From NCBI GenBank assembly GCA_024220505.1, contig JAKZZE010000003.1, forward strand, positions 496,001 to 560,000: a stretch of 64,000 nucleotides of DNA, read 5' to 3'. Positions 33,071-43,436 of this stretch are shown one piece after another (the first letter of the stretch is position 1; each line of letters starts with the position of its first letter). A model generated the notes under the pieces. The model had not been told where the DNA came from and did no database searches. It saw nothing but the letters and a program-made list of their open reading frames with translations. The stretch is from Rhizopus arrhizus. Lineage: Eukaryota > Mucoromycota > Mucoromycetes > Mucorales > Rhizopodaceae. The position numbers and the translations under genes were made by a program.

Positions 33071-34134
33071 CCAACCTGTTATAGCATTAAGTCTTTGCAT
33101 AATCTCTTTTATGATCCAATGTATTTAGTTGCATTGAGACTATGTATGTCAGAATAGAATATTGTTTTTCTTGCATAGTAACTTTATCGATCTAAACTGT
33201 TGTATCCACACAACTAGTAAAGTGAACATTCATGGATAAACGAGAGATCACCGCAATAGCCAACTCTGCCCTGTTGTCCCTATCAGCGTTCCCACGACTA
33301 TATCGGAACCTGATTATAACAACGGCAGTTCAATCCAACCTTATTCGATAATTATCGTTAGATCAATAATTTATCTACTTCATTGTCCCTTGATTCGTCA
33401 AGAAGACAGCGGCTATTGATTATCTACTATCTTTCCTTTATCTTCCCATCCTTCCCACATTATTCTTTTAACCGATCAATTGAAATAGCGGTAAAGATCC
33501 AGACATCCAAAAAGTATAAATAGCCTCAAATGTTTTTATTAATAAAGCAACATATAATCTTTAGTTTCACAACTATTGTCTTTTTAATTTTTGTCTTTTA
33601 TTTTAATACTTGGCAAAATATAAACGAATGATTGAGAAATATTCTTATCAATAATCCGATTGGTGCCTTAATGACTCCTGTTGTCTCCATTATTAGGTTT
33701 CAGTCTTTCTGTACTAATTTAGTAACCAAGTTTACTCAAACCCAATAATCATTCAGGAACAAAATACAAGTGCCGTCTTAAACAACAATTCAATGGATGC
33801 CTATTTATAAATGCAACACTAGTAGCTTAGAACAATGATTTATAATATAATTATACAAGATAAGATTCCATGGAACAAGATATGATGGCAATGCCCCAAT
33901 CCAGAATGAAACATCAAGAAAGAACCAATTGATTTAACTCAATCATCCCCATGAATTATTCTTCAAAAGAATATAAATATCCCACCTAAATCCTCATTGA
34001 AAAAAGGATAACTTTAACTTGGATATAATCAAGAATAAAAGTATCTCAAAGTAATTATCGTTTTGGTGCTTTTTTATTTCTTTTTATCTTCGTTTATTAC
34101 ATACCTTGTTTAAGTAAGGAAATTACTTGAACAA
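33071..34134 (+). repeat. Remains of at least two further LTRs
   Basis: Two LTR-like signal sets lie here. One has GTATAAATAG near 33,518 followed by AATAAAG near 33,540. The other has AATATAAATA near 33,970 followed by AATAAAAG near 34,035. No open frame of note is present. The ends could not be fixed because no partner copy was found in the window. Confidence 0.45.
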
Positions 34135-34476
34135 TGTCATGCTTTGACATGTCAATAAGATACAGTCTTATTGTTCTGGACTAAATCTTTACAAATGAGT
34201 TTGAATAAGAATAGAACCGGATAATTATCACTGCCCTAAACAGCCAAGTTTCACTTTCATCTCAACAGTTGATTATTAACATAAGTTTATAACATTCTTC
34301 TTATACATGTCAAATCATATCGGTCGTAACTATTTTTTTGTCATCTAATCTCAGGTCTTGCTCAACTAATATAAATAGCCTTGAAATCTTTCTTTAATAA
34401 AAGTATTCGACTTTAGAACTATTGTTCGGTCTCGTTAATTCTTCTTTGTTCTTTTTTTTATACTTAAAACACTTCA
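34135..34476 (+). repeat. LTR of family c, second copy
   Basis: It begins TGTCATGCTTTGACATGTC and ends CTTAAAACACTTCA, 342 bp, and is the plus-strand version of 9,319-9,640. A TATAAATAG box (about 34,371) and AATAAAAG (about 34,398) are present; the minus-oriented copy at 9.3 kb has a 20-odd bp deletion and a degenerate TATA box. The flanks (AACAA and GAAGG) do not form a duplication, so one side was later altered. Confidence 0.85.
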
Positions 34477-35500
34477 GAAGGGCTCTGCGTGTTGTAGAAC
34501 AGTGTCTGATCATAACGAACATTGAATAGCCACAACCGAAAGAAGTATATTAAAATTGATAAAAGATAATAATTGAAATCTTTATTACATAAAATATATT
34601 CTTCTTCTTTTTATATAAAACTGTCAATTTTTGTCGTATCCCGACATAATTTAAACATGATTCATATTCAATTTATAAGAAATCAGAGTAGTGAATGCTT
34701 TACAAAGATTTATTACAGTCTTTTCTCTATTATTTGGTCATAACTAATTCTGCTCCTTTAACTCAATATAAGTTGTTTTAATATAGCTCCTGATGCAATG
34801 GGACATAAATGAAAAATAGATCTACTTAAATAATTATAAACAGTCCACTTGCATAACCAGGAACAGGTCTTCATACTAAACTTTATTCATGCTAGATCTA
34901 TAGCTATGATTAATTAAAGTATCTTGAAAAGGATTTAATTGAATCTTCATGAAAAGGATTTAAATACCAGATACAATAATATTAAATAAAAATATAACTT
35001 TTTAAGTCTCGTTGAATTTTATAGTCTTTTTTTATTTTTACGAGATAACACACTATTAGATTCATTCTATAAAGTAAACATGAACAATAAATAAGTCATG
35101 ACCTTTACTATTCCTCATTTCTGTAAATGAATAATAATGGATCAGGTACCTAGTCAACTTTGATCTGACTGGAGGCATTTCATATAAATATATCTTTCCT
35201 CTCAATGAAGACGGGACAATTCTCCCAGATCAGTTAAAGAACAATAAGATCTATAAAAACAATGAATTAAAAATTTTCATAATCGATTCAGTGATCATTC
35301 TTCAATCAAACATGTCAATTATTGGATCTACGCTCATAACTATTCATTTACCCGCCAACTGATAGAAGAATATAAATAGTAGACTTTGTAATGATTTCTT
35401 TTTAACAATTGAGATTGCCTTAAATAAAGTTTAGTCTCAAAAAGTATTCTTTGGTTTTATTGTTATTCCTTAATTACTTTACCAGAATATAACACCTTCT
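34477..35500 (+). repeat. Further LTR-like debris
   Basis: Signal pairs are seen at about 34,965-34,985 (TTTAAATACC with AATAAAAAT) and 35,370-35,430 (AATATAAATAG with AATAAAG). The sequence is AT-rich with no open frame. It marks the right edge of the transposon-rich half; ends and family are not determined. Confidence 0.4.
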
Positions 35501-35867
35501 TCCTCTGGCATTGAAGTCGCTCCTTCACTTTCTGTGACCTACTTGAATATCATAACTTCTGTGCTGCTCTTTATGGCAACTTCACTGGAAATTTATTCTT
35601 GAAAAAAATCAATTCTGGCCTCAAGAAGTAGTAGCAAGAGTCACTAGGCAAGTCCTCAATACTCACAAAGAAAACAGTAGTCAGTTACTAAACAGCTAAT
35701 CCATACGTTTCTGCTCAGTTCTCTACCTCAGATTTTGTTGCCAGTATCAAACTTCGCATGGATTACAAAACAAAATAACAAAAACGAACAAACTCCCGGT
35801 TTATAGTTTATTTAATGCTTACAATTGCGTACGCCTTGCGGCACAGGAATAAAATCTTCGATTTACA

Positions 35868-35971
35868 AAAAAAATATAAAGAAATCTGCAATAAAGAAGG
35901 ATTTTAATTTTATATTGCTGCTATTGTTTTTTTGTTCATTTTTTTTTATATTTAATCCTGCAGTTAAAACA
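35868..35971 (+). repeat. Fragment of the LTR family seen at 7.05 and 23.7 kb
   Basis: About 100 bp from AATATAAAGAAATCTGCAAT to GCAGTTAAAACAG match the 3' end of the right half of the composites at 7,060-7,154 and 23,688-23,780, with a small insertion in the T-rich part. It is the last recognised mobile-element sequence before the gene-rich half. Confidence 0.8.
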
Positions 35972-37222
35972 GTCTCCACGCCTAGCAAAGGAAAGCTATA
36001 GGCTATGATGTCTCATAATAGCCAAGATGCGGTTCTACAAACGACTATAACTTTACATTGATATGTTCAATCGCTGGAGAGAATTTGGTCTCCATGCAAG
36101 ATTTGAACTTGTGTTGCAATATTTTTTGTAACTACTGTATTTATCAATGTCAGCTACAATCAATTCCTGTTTTACAGCAAAGTTAATGCTTTTGTTTAAG
36201 TATTAACGGATTCTTTTAATATATAGATAATTTTATGAAATTGAGTAAAGGGAGCAGATCAATAAAACAAAAAACGAAACATATGAAAAAAGTTGGTATC
36301 CAGCGGAACAAAATTGTAAAGATTTCATAAAGAGCCTTGGACTAAGGGCTATAGCGAGAACGACTTCGAAAAAGATAACAATTGGTAAGATAATATATGT
36401 TAATGCAAATATATTTATTTTCATTCTAGCGAATTACTACATAATACTGTACCATATTTTTGTTCCTTAACATTGTGGTTTCTCCACAAAAATAATAATA
36501 AAAAATCAGAATCCAATTGAATCCAAATGCAATGATTATTTTACTTAAAAATACATGTTCAAAGTTCACATACTTTCACACTACAGATATTAATGTATGT
36601 AATATGCAGTTATCAAAATATCAAACGTATTATGCAGATGGTTAAATGCTACATGTTGTTATGCAGGTCTCTATGTAATTTTATATAAGCACTTGCACCT
36701 CATTCAGCAATCTATTTTAATGAGATTTACAAACATATTAATAAGCCTACATTTCTACATACTCACACTATTGAGCTGTAATGATGCTCGATAGTTATAT
36801 AATGATTATCTTTGAAGCACAACGCCAATAAAGATGATTAAATAATATACATTCTTCTTCCTTGTGTTTGTTCTCAGTTCTAAACAGTGATTATCACTGT
36901 GACTATCATGAAAGTCATTGTAGTTTGATTATTTAGCTACTAACAATTGATTCTTGCATTTAATTTTGTAATTTCATAAGCGTCGTACCACATAGAGTAC
37001 ATATACTTCAGAGCAAGATTCCATGGACAGATATATTGAATGCTTTAATACAAGAGACGCGTGAAAGAACAATTTTAAACGTATTTTTAATGTCTAATAA
37101 GCAAAAAGAGGTGTGAAACAACTTTGAATTGCCAACTGAATAATGTTCAAACAGGATATATGTTTGGCACTTGAAAAAGTTGCATGAGTGTATGAATTCA
37201 GACTTTAATATTAAGTTGCTTT
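35972..37222. other. Intergenic, nothing recognised
   Basis: AT-rich sequence with stops in all frames. No transfer-RNA fold, repeat or coding exon was recognised. It separates the transposon-rich half from MAK16. Confidence 0.5.
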
Positions 37223-38211
37223 CTAATTTGTATATGCTACATTTTCTCGCTCATTTTCTTGTTCCCATTCAAATCCGTCGTCAATGTCTTCAATATCACC
37301 AACATCAGACTCGTCCTCAAGATCAGAAACAAATTCAACATCCTAAAAAACATCAGAAAAAATTTCAACAAAAAAACATAAAGATACATACTTCATCTTC
37401 TTCCTCTTCTTCTAGAGCATTTTCATCGTCTTCATCTGATTCATCTTCTTCGGCACCTTCAAGCTCTTCATCCAAAATTTTTTGCCAAATTTCTTCATTG
37501 ACGTTTAATGGAGCATCACCGTAAGCTTTACTCTTCAAACGTTCAATTAATTCCTTTTCAATAGATTTTTCTATTCGTGCAGCGGCCTCTGCTTTACGTT
37601 CTCTATTTGCTTCACGGCGTTCCAACTTCTTCTTTATACCAATTAATTGAGGTCGATCACTATACGCAAAAATGGTGAGTTTAATCTCAAGACATTCCAA
37701 GAAAACTTACTTTTCTTTTAATTTCAGTTTACGCATACGAATGAGATATTGAGTGATTTTAGTCAGACGTTGTTTACATTTGTGTGATAAGAAATTTGGC
37801 CAATATTGTAACTCTTTATCAATCTATAATCAAAGAAACATGTTTGTTATCATCTTTAACATTTAACTGATTTTGCCTTTCTACCTGACTCAAAGCCTGC
37901 GCATAGTTCTTTGAAAGTTTCTTTCTTTCCCACATTTTTGCAGGTGAGTGTGCTCGTTCAGGTGTCTTCATGTATAAGTAGACTATACCCTTTTCTTCTC
38001 TAATAGTCGCATATCGACTGTTTGCTAATGGGCACGACTGACGATTGCAAAGACCGGTGACATTGTACTGATTACGACAAAAGTTTGCAGTAGGTGTTCT
38101 AATCAAATAACGATTAATTGTTTATTCTGAAAATGTACAAGGAACTTACTTGACTTTGTAAGAGCAAAACTGTTGATTGATAACTTGCCAAATAACTTCG
38201 TCTGATTGCAT
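37223..38211 (-). CDS. mak16: MAK16, 60S ribosome biogenesis factor
   Basis: Mak16 is a conserved nucleolar protein needed to assemble early pre-60S ribosomal particles with Rpf1 and Nsa1. Five exons were placed: 38,150-38,211, 37,885-38,098, 37,711-37,823, 37,392-37,659 and 37,223-37,342, all with GT-AG introns and matching phases, giving 258 residues. The start reads [19 protein letters not shown], the family N-terminus. Cysteines in FCRNQYN and [13 protein letters not shown] form the conserved Zn-like cluster, followed by [18 protein letters not shown]. The C-terminus has [16 protein letters not shown] and [11 protein letters not shown], then a long acidic tail as in other Mak16 proteins. 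It diverges from RXT3 across a 489-bp intergenic region. No defects were seen. Confidence 0.95.
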
Positions 38212-38700
38212 AACACCCTTTGAATAAAAGTATGCAAAACCTGTTTTTTTTGTTGAAGTGCGAGAAAAAGAATTGTGACCACTTGTGTCGCATAAGCCAC
38301 TTAGTACTTTCAAGTGCAGCTAGATTTTCAATAAAGGGGTTATGTGGACAGTAAATTCAATAGGAGTTTAACGAAAAATGCAACAAAACAGATCTACCTT
38401 TTCTTTTCTATCCTTTAATGCTATACCATACAACTAATTTATTATTCTTCCATGTGCATTTTCAAATCGAAAAGTTACTTACGGCGAAAAAAAGAACGGA
38501 AGAAAGTGAAATATGGACTTGTGAAATAACAAGTCACATTTCATAAGATTCAAGCAAATAGCTATTGCAATTTCAAGTTTTTTGTATCAGGAATATTACT
38601 TTTACTTTTATTTTTATCTTTTACTTTTATCATATATCTAACACATATATAACATATATACACACATATATACTGCTTCAGATTTAAACACACCTATTTA
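38212..38700. promoter_or_regulatory. Divergent promoter region between MAK16 and RXT3
   Basis: This 489-bp spacer is the only non-coding DNA between the two start codons, so it must hold both promoters. It has T-rich and (TA)-rich stretches such as ACATATATAACATATATA near 38,645 but no clear single TATA box at a fixed distance from either ATG. No other gene is seen in it. Confidence 0.5.
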
Positions 38701-40893
38701 ATGAGCGAAAACGAGAGTGGCATAAAACGTGCGACAGAAGATGAACAGCCTCAGTCACCTAAAAAATTTAAACTTGATGGCGAAGAGAGCACGACCATTT
38801 CACCTATTTCAATAGATAATAAAAAAGAAGAAATAAATAAAACAGAAACACCTGTTACTGTAGCAGGTAATTTACACCATCGTTTTTCTTTCATTATATA
38901 TGAACTCGCTAATTTACAATACTATTCTTTATAGAAGCTACAGAATCTTTAGGTAAGAGATAAAGAAATGCAGTCTAAGTGATGAAAGCAAAAAAAGAAG
39001 GAAAAGAGTAACTAACGTTTTTGAACCCTTTTGCAATATAAAGTGAAAGAGAGCACTGCATCAGATGATTTTACAAGAACCGTCACGCAATCTCCGAGTA
39101 ACTAAGGAAAAACAAAAAAAAAGTAACACAATACAAATTCATGCTTTATAAATATAGGTCAAAAAAATAATGAACACACTAATACAAATCAGCCAAATAC
39201 TGATGACACTACGATTACTAGCGAACAATTACTACTTGCTCTTACATCTGTTCCAAATAGTAATATCAAGTCACCAGGAGAAGTAGTAAAACAATCTACT
39301 GTGGATAAAACTGTCAAGAACTCTACAGTTGAAGGCGTTAATACAACAATAACAGAAAGCACACAAAACCTTGATCCTCCTGCTATGTCTACTGAAGACA
39401 TGATTAATAAGGAAATAATATCCAATAGTGAGAATACCAAAGTGCCTTCTGAATCCTATTCACCTAAACCTGCAGCATCTTTGAATCAAGGTCCATCTTT
39501 GTCACATGCGACCAGTTTAGCATTAAACAATTTACCTGATATCAGTGCAGCCCTACGTCGTTTAAGTAATGCGGGTGTATCTGCATCTATGATTGAACAA
39601 CTCTCTGGACAAGCAAATGAAAGAAAAACATCAACAGAGGTTACACCTTCCGAGATCCTTGGTAATGCACTTGCTGCAGTGGCGGCAAGTGCAAGAGCAG
39701 CCAATAACAACAATACACATCAATCGCAAAACTTTCCATCTTCATCTTCAAATACAAACAATAATGCGACAACGACGATCGGTAATCTGGCAGCCATTAC
39801 AGCAAATATTAGCAATATATTAACCTCAAGTGGTTTTCACCGAGGATCCTTTAGTCAAGAGGATACACAGAAATTAGCAGCGGCTGTTGCTGGGGCAAAC
39901 ACACGCCGCAATAGTTCCATAGCGGCTGTTGGAAACGCATTTTCAAACATGATTGATCAAGCTATGATGATACGACGCAACAAAGTATCACCAAAGTTAA
40001 TAATTAAAAGCGAACAAGTTTGGAAATGTTTAGAGGGAATAGAAGAAAAGCCATTAGGTCATCGGGTGTATTCACCCCAGCAGCTATTACCTAATTTGGA
40101 AAATTGTTTGAATGGTGTGATGCAAATACGTGTACCAGCAAAATATTTGACATTTGAAAATATACAAGTGAAAAAGAGAGCTGTTTGGGGCACAGATATT
40201 TATACAGATGACTCTGATATTGTAGCAAGTGAGTTTATTTGTTTACGATACTGTATATACACTAATATTATTAAAAGTGATCATTCACAGTGGAAAATAT
40301 CACTTGGAGTATAAAGAACCAGAGATAGAACCCAACGATCCATTTGCGCTTGCTATTGCAGGAAAACCAAGAGAGGCTATGGAAGCTTCTAAAAAATTAG
40401 CGCTCTCTAGTAAAAAATGGATAAGACAAGATATGACTATACCAGATCATGATTTGAGAGTGACCGTTCGCGTATTACCTAAATTAAGAAATTATACAGG
40501 TTCTATTCGATATTGTATAAAATCAAGGGATTGGGGTAATCATGATGGTATGAGCTTATTTGTAAATAAAGTAGAGAAAATAAAGGTAATTCATAGATAT
40601 TATATGTATAGATTACTTATAGTCTTTTCAGAGAGGTGACGCATGCTTAAAAGCTCGATCAAGTTTAAAATCAAATATGTTTGTTTATGAGCCATACCGT
40701 AAACGAGCATTGGAGTTGGATAATAACAAAAAGGAAGAGCAAGAAGAACCGCCGATACAAAGAGGACGTATAAAGAAAACACAAAGAGTCATACGAATGT
40801 TTCAGGTAACACACACAAGCATAAGCAAAAAAAGGTTTTTAAATTTTTATTGTATTTTAGATCCGTTCAGAAGAGAGCAAGTCAAGGAAATAA
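38701..40893 (+). CDS. rxt3: RXT3, subunit of the Rpd3L histone deacetylase complex
   Basis: Rxt3 belongs to the large Rpd3 histone deacetylase complex, which silences genes through chromatin. Six exons were placed: 38,701-38,866, 38,935-38,952, 39,158-40,228, 40,278-40,585, 40,632-40,805 and 40,861-40,893. The start MSENESGIKRATEDEQ is followed by a low-complexity Ser/Thr/Asn region. The Rxt3 domain runs from KPLGHRVYSPQQLL through MQIRVPAKYLTFENIQVKKR, WGTDIYTDDSDIVA, IHSGKYHLEYK, DLRVTVRVLPKLRNYTGSIR and SRDWGNHDGMSLFV. These blocks are the hallmark of the family. The second exon is only 18 nt. The last codons (KSRK) are followed 4 bp later by the stop codon of the convergent tropomyosin gene. 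Confidence 0.93.
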
Positions 40894-40897
40894 AAGT

Positions 40898-41366
40898 CTA
40901 TAATTCATCAAATTGACGAGCCAAGTCTTCCAATTCTGATTTTGAGTTATTGTATTTCTCCAAGAGTTCTTCATATTTCGTTTCTTGTTCGTCTAACTCC
41001 TTTTCAAGACGCGCGATTTTTCTTTCTCCTTCTTCTGCTTTCAGTTCAATATCCGTGTAACTATTATGTACATGTGTAAGCTACATGTCAAAAGCTTACA
41101 ACAGCTTACTTTTGTGTCGTTTCTTTAAGCTTTTCTTCTGCTGCTTCTAATTGTTCTTCTAAAGTTCTGACACGATTTTGGAGAGATAAAAGCTCGTAAT
41201 CTTTTGAGTTGTGTTCATTTTCCAGCTGCTTCACTTGAGCTTCTAATTCTTCAGCACGGTCAGCAGCAGCCTCAGCCTCAGCACGAAGTGAAGCAATTTT
41301 CTACAAATGACATAAGCTTTGGATATAAAAATGTTGTTCATCAATCACCTCTTTGAACTTTTCCAT
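40898..41366 (-). CDS. Tropomyosin-like actin-cable protein
   Basis: Fungal tropomyosins are short coiled coils that wind along actin filaments and stabilise the cables used for transport and cytokinesis. Three exons: 41,349-41,366 (only MEKFKE), 41,110-41,300 and 40,898-41,060. The 123-residue product reads MEKFKEKIASLRAEAEAAAD and stays heptad-patterned to its end (LEDLARQFDEL), with almost no proline or glycine. The N-terminus matches the fungal M-(D/E)-K-(L/F)-(K/R)-E start. It is shorter than the 161-residue yeast forms, and both introns are short. No alternative exon was seen. The gene is convergent with RXT3. A non-tropomyosin coiled coil is possible but less likely. Confidence 0.85.
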
Positions 41367-42740
41367 TAATTTTTTTTAAAAAAAAGTAAAATTAAAAATT
41401 ATGCCCTTTTGAGAATTAAACGGAGAATGAATTCCTTTGGAAGCATGATTGGTTTTTATAATTAAAATATCTGTCTCATCTGTATGGCTTTTTAATGCAC
41501 AGATAGTAGAGCATCTCCTGTGGATTACGTGATTTAAGCCTTTTTTATACAAAATATGTAAGAATGTCAAGGGACGAAAACAATAAAGCGGTTATTTTAT
41601 AACTTGCTTCTCATTCTCCTTTCCCCCTTTTTGGGCCAAACTTTCGACGTAATAAAATATGACAACCCAGTGATATAAATATACCAATGATCCTTTATTG
41701 AATTTGTTATAGGTGCTTTCCTAGTTGTTATTTTGCTTGTATTAATCTATACTATTCGTTTCATATCCATCTAACTATTATAGATATTGTAAGTAGCACT
41801 TGTTTCAGTTTCGCAGTATATTGATAGACATTATCCAAGATGCGCTTTTAAAATATTTAAATTCTTTAAACCAACTAACGCGTTTGTATCTTAAAATTTT
41901 CAAACACCCACTGTTAAGTCTCACAGACGTTTCTTTATATAGTTAATAAAGGATACAGTCAGCCATATCATTGTCTACGAAACACCACAGTCCAATTCTG
42001 TTATACTCTGCATCTTGTTTTCTTTAGTATTATATTGGTGGTCCGTACTTCACATTCTACTTAATGTGTAACAACTGTGGCGTTTTTTATATACTTTTAA
42101 GATCTTATATCAACAACTTCTTCTAATAGTCCACAGGCTTTCAGTATTCATTCATTTCTGCTGAAGACCCTTTTTTACGTTTGCTCTTGACCTTTAGATA
42201 TTGTTTACTGATTACTCAGTTGTTTGTTATTAAGCTAATTTTTGGCAGATATTTTATCAGCATAGGTATTTATAGACTTTCATAATATCAATTAATAAAG
42301 AAAAAAGAAACTAGTAATGGACATAGATTGAGCAGAAATGTTTTTATTTTGTATGTTCCTTTAGATTTTTACATTTAGATTGCTTCATTTGGACAAAAAT
42401 ATAAGATTTCAATCAAGAAATAATCAATATCTTTTGGATTAAAAGGATATAGGTTTTCTTACAGATAGGCCTGAATGAGTCTTTTAATAAAGTATTAAAA
42501 AGATTACTGTAATTGCACTAAAAAGCCAGATATACTAAAGTAGTTGCTGGTCCAGACTAACTGTAAGATCCCTAAGCTCAAAAATGTGAACGGCGACCTT
42601 TATGCTTGTCCTGAGTATGAGGTCTGGTTTTAGTAAACGATCATTGCTTATTTTGTTTGTGCAGCTTTCCAACCTCTTTTTTTTCTTTTTCTTTTCTTTT
42701 CTTTTTTGTTTAGATTTTTATAATAGACCCAACTGTTCTC
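41367..42740. other. Intergenic, nothing recognised
   Basis: AT-rich DNA with T-rich tracts near 42,680-42,720, directly before the pseudogene. No exon, RNA or repeat was recognised. Confidence 0.5.
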
Positions 42741-42742
42741 AC

Positions 42743-43436
42743 AATGCTTTCTATTATTACCTCGAAAAAAAAACAAGCTGAAGGCTTTCTTGTTCTACAT
42801 TGATGCCAATGCTCTCAATTGGCCATACGGTAAGTTTTGCGGTGTCAAGTGCGGTCGCCACATTGCTTGATATACTTTGTCTCACAAGTTGATGACAGCT
42901 TTAACTAATTAGGAGGTTCTTGCTGAACTCTACTACACATCGAATGCCATCAAGTAAGTTACTAATATTACCCCAAAGTACTGACATTCTGTACGCTTTT
43001 GATGTTTCAAAAAAAAAGATGATTATCATAGGCTCAAGGCGAGATTGATGGTCATGTTTGTTGGATTACTACTCAATTGGACTTGACTGCAGGTGTACAA
43101 CTTGATATCGCTGCTGAAAGTGTGAACAAGAACTATTGGGATTTTATCAAGATGAGTTTCAATGGTATTTTTGCCAATTCTAGTAACATTATCTTGTCCC
43201 ACGAAATTAACAGAATGACCACGACCTTTTTCATGAATCATTATGAAGAAATCAAAAAGGCTTATGCTCACGTTTTGGATGTCGTCACCTGCATGAACAT
43301 CACTGACCCCAACCAACAATTCAGAGCGACCTTTCCCAGGTTTGATCAAGCTATCAGCGGTATCAATATTGACTCTAGTAAAAAGCCACCAATAGCATCA
43401 TCTGCTGCGACCAAAAGCGTTGGATGTCACGTTTAG
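42743..43436 (+). pseudogene. Unrecognised gene, three exons, probably decayed
   Basis: The segments read FLFYIDANALNWPY (about 42,790), EVLAELYYTSNAIK (42,912-42,953) and a long block from AQGEIDGHVCWITTQLDL to SVGCHV (43,032-43,436). They are coding-like and separated by intron-like spacers with GTAAG donors and TAG acceptors. The pieces cannot be joined without three single-base corrections, all at short homopolymers: A9 after the ATG at 42,743, GG at the first donor, and G at the second. The last exon of 134 residues is intact. Its family is not recognised. It is either a pseudogene or a gene hit by base-calling errors. Confidence 0.45.

Noticed and set aside
34095..34520. Flanks of the family-c LTR look like pieces of the Tc1-D gene (ACCTTGTTTAAG and GAAGGGCTCT)
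   Set aside because: The two pieces are in the reverse of their order in Tc1-D and each match is only about 10-30 bp; not enough to call a remnant.
36080..36125. Possible minus-strand tRNA (AAGATTTGAACTTG resembles a B box)
   Set aside because: No matching A box or acceptor stem could be paired at the right distance.
37171..37524. Plus-strand Ser-rich frame
   Set aside because: It is the antisense of the acidic tail of MAK16.
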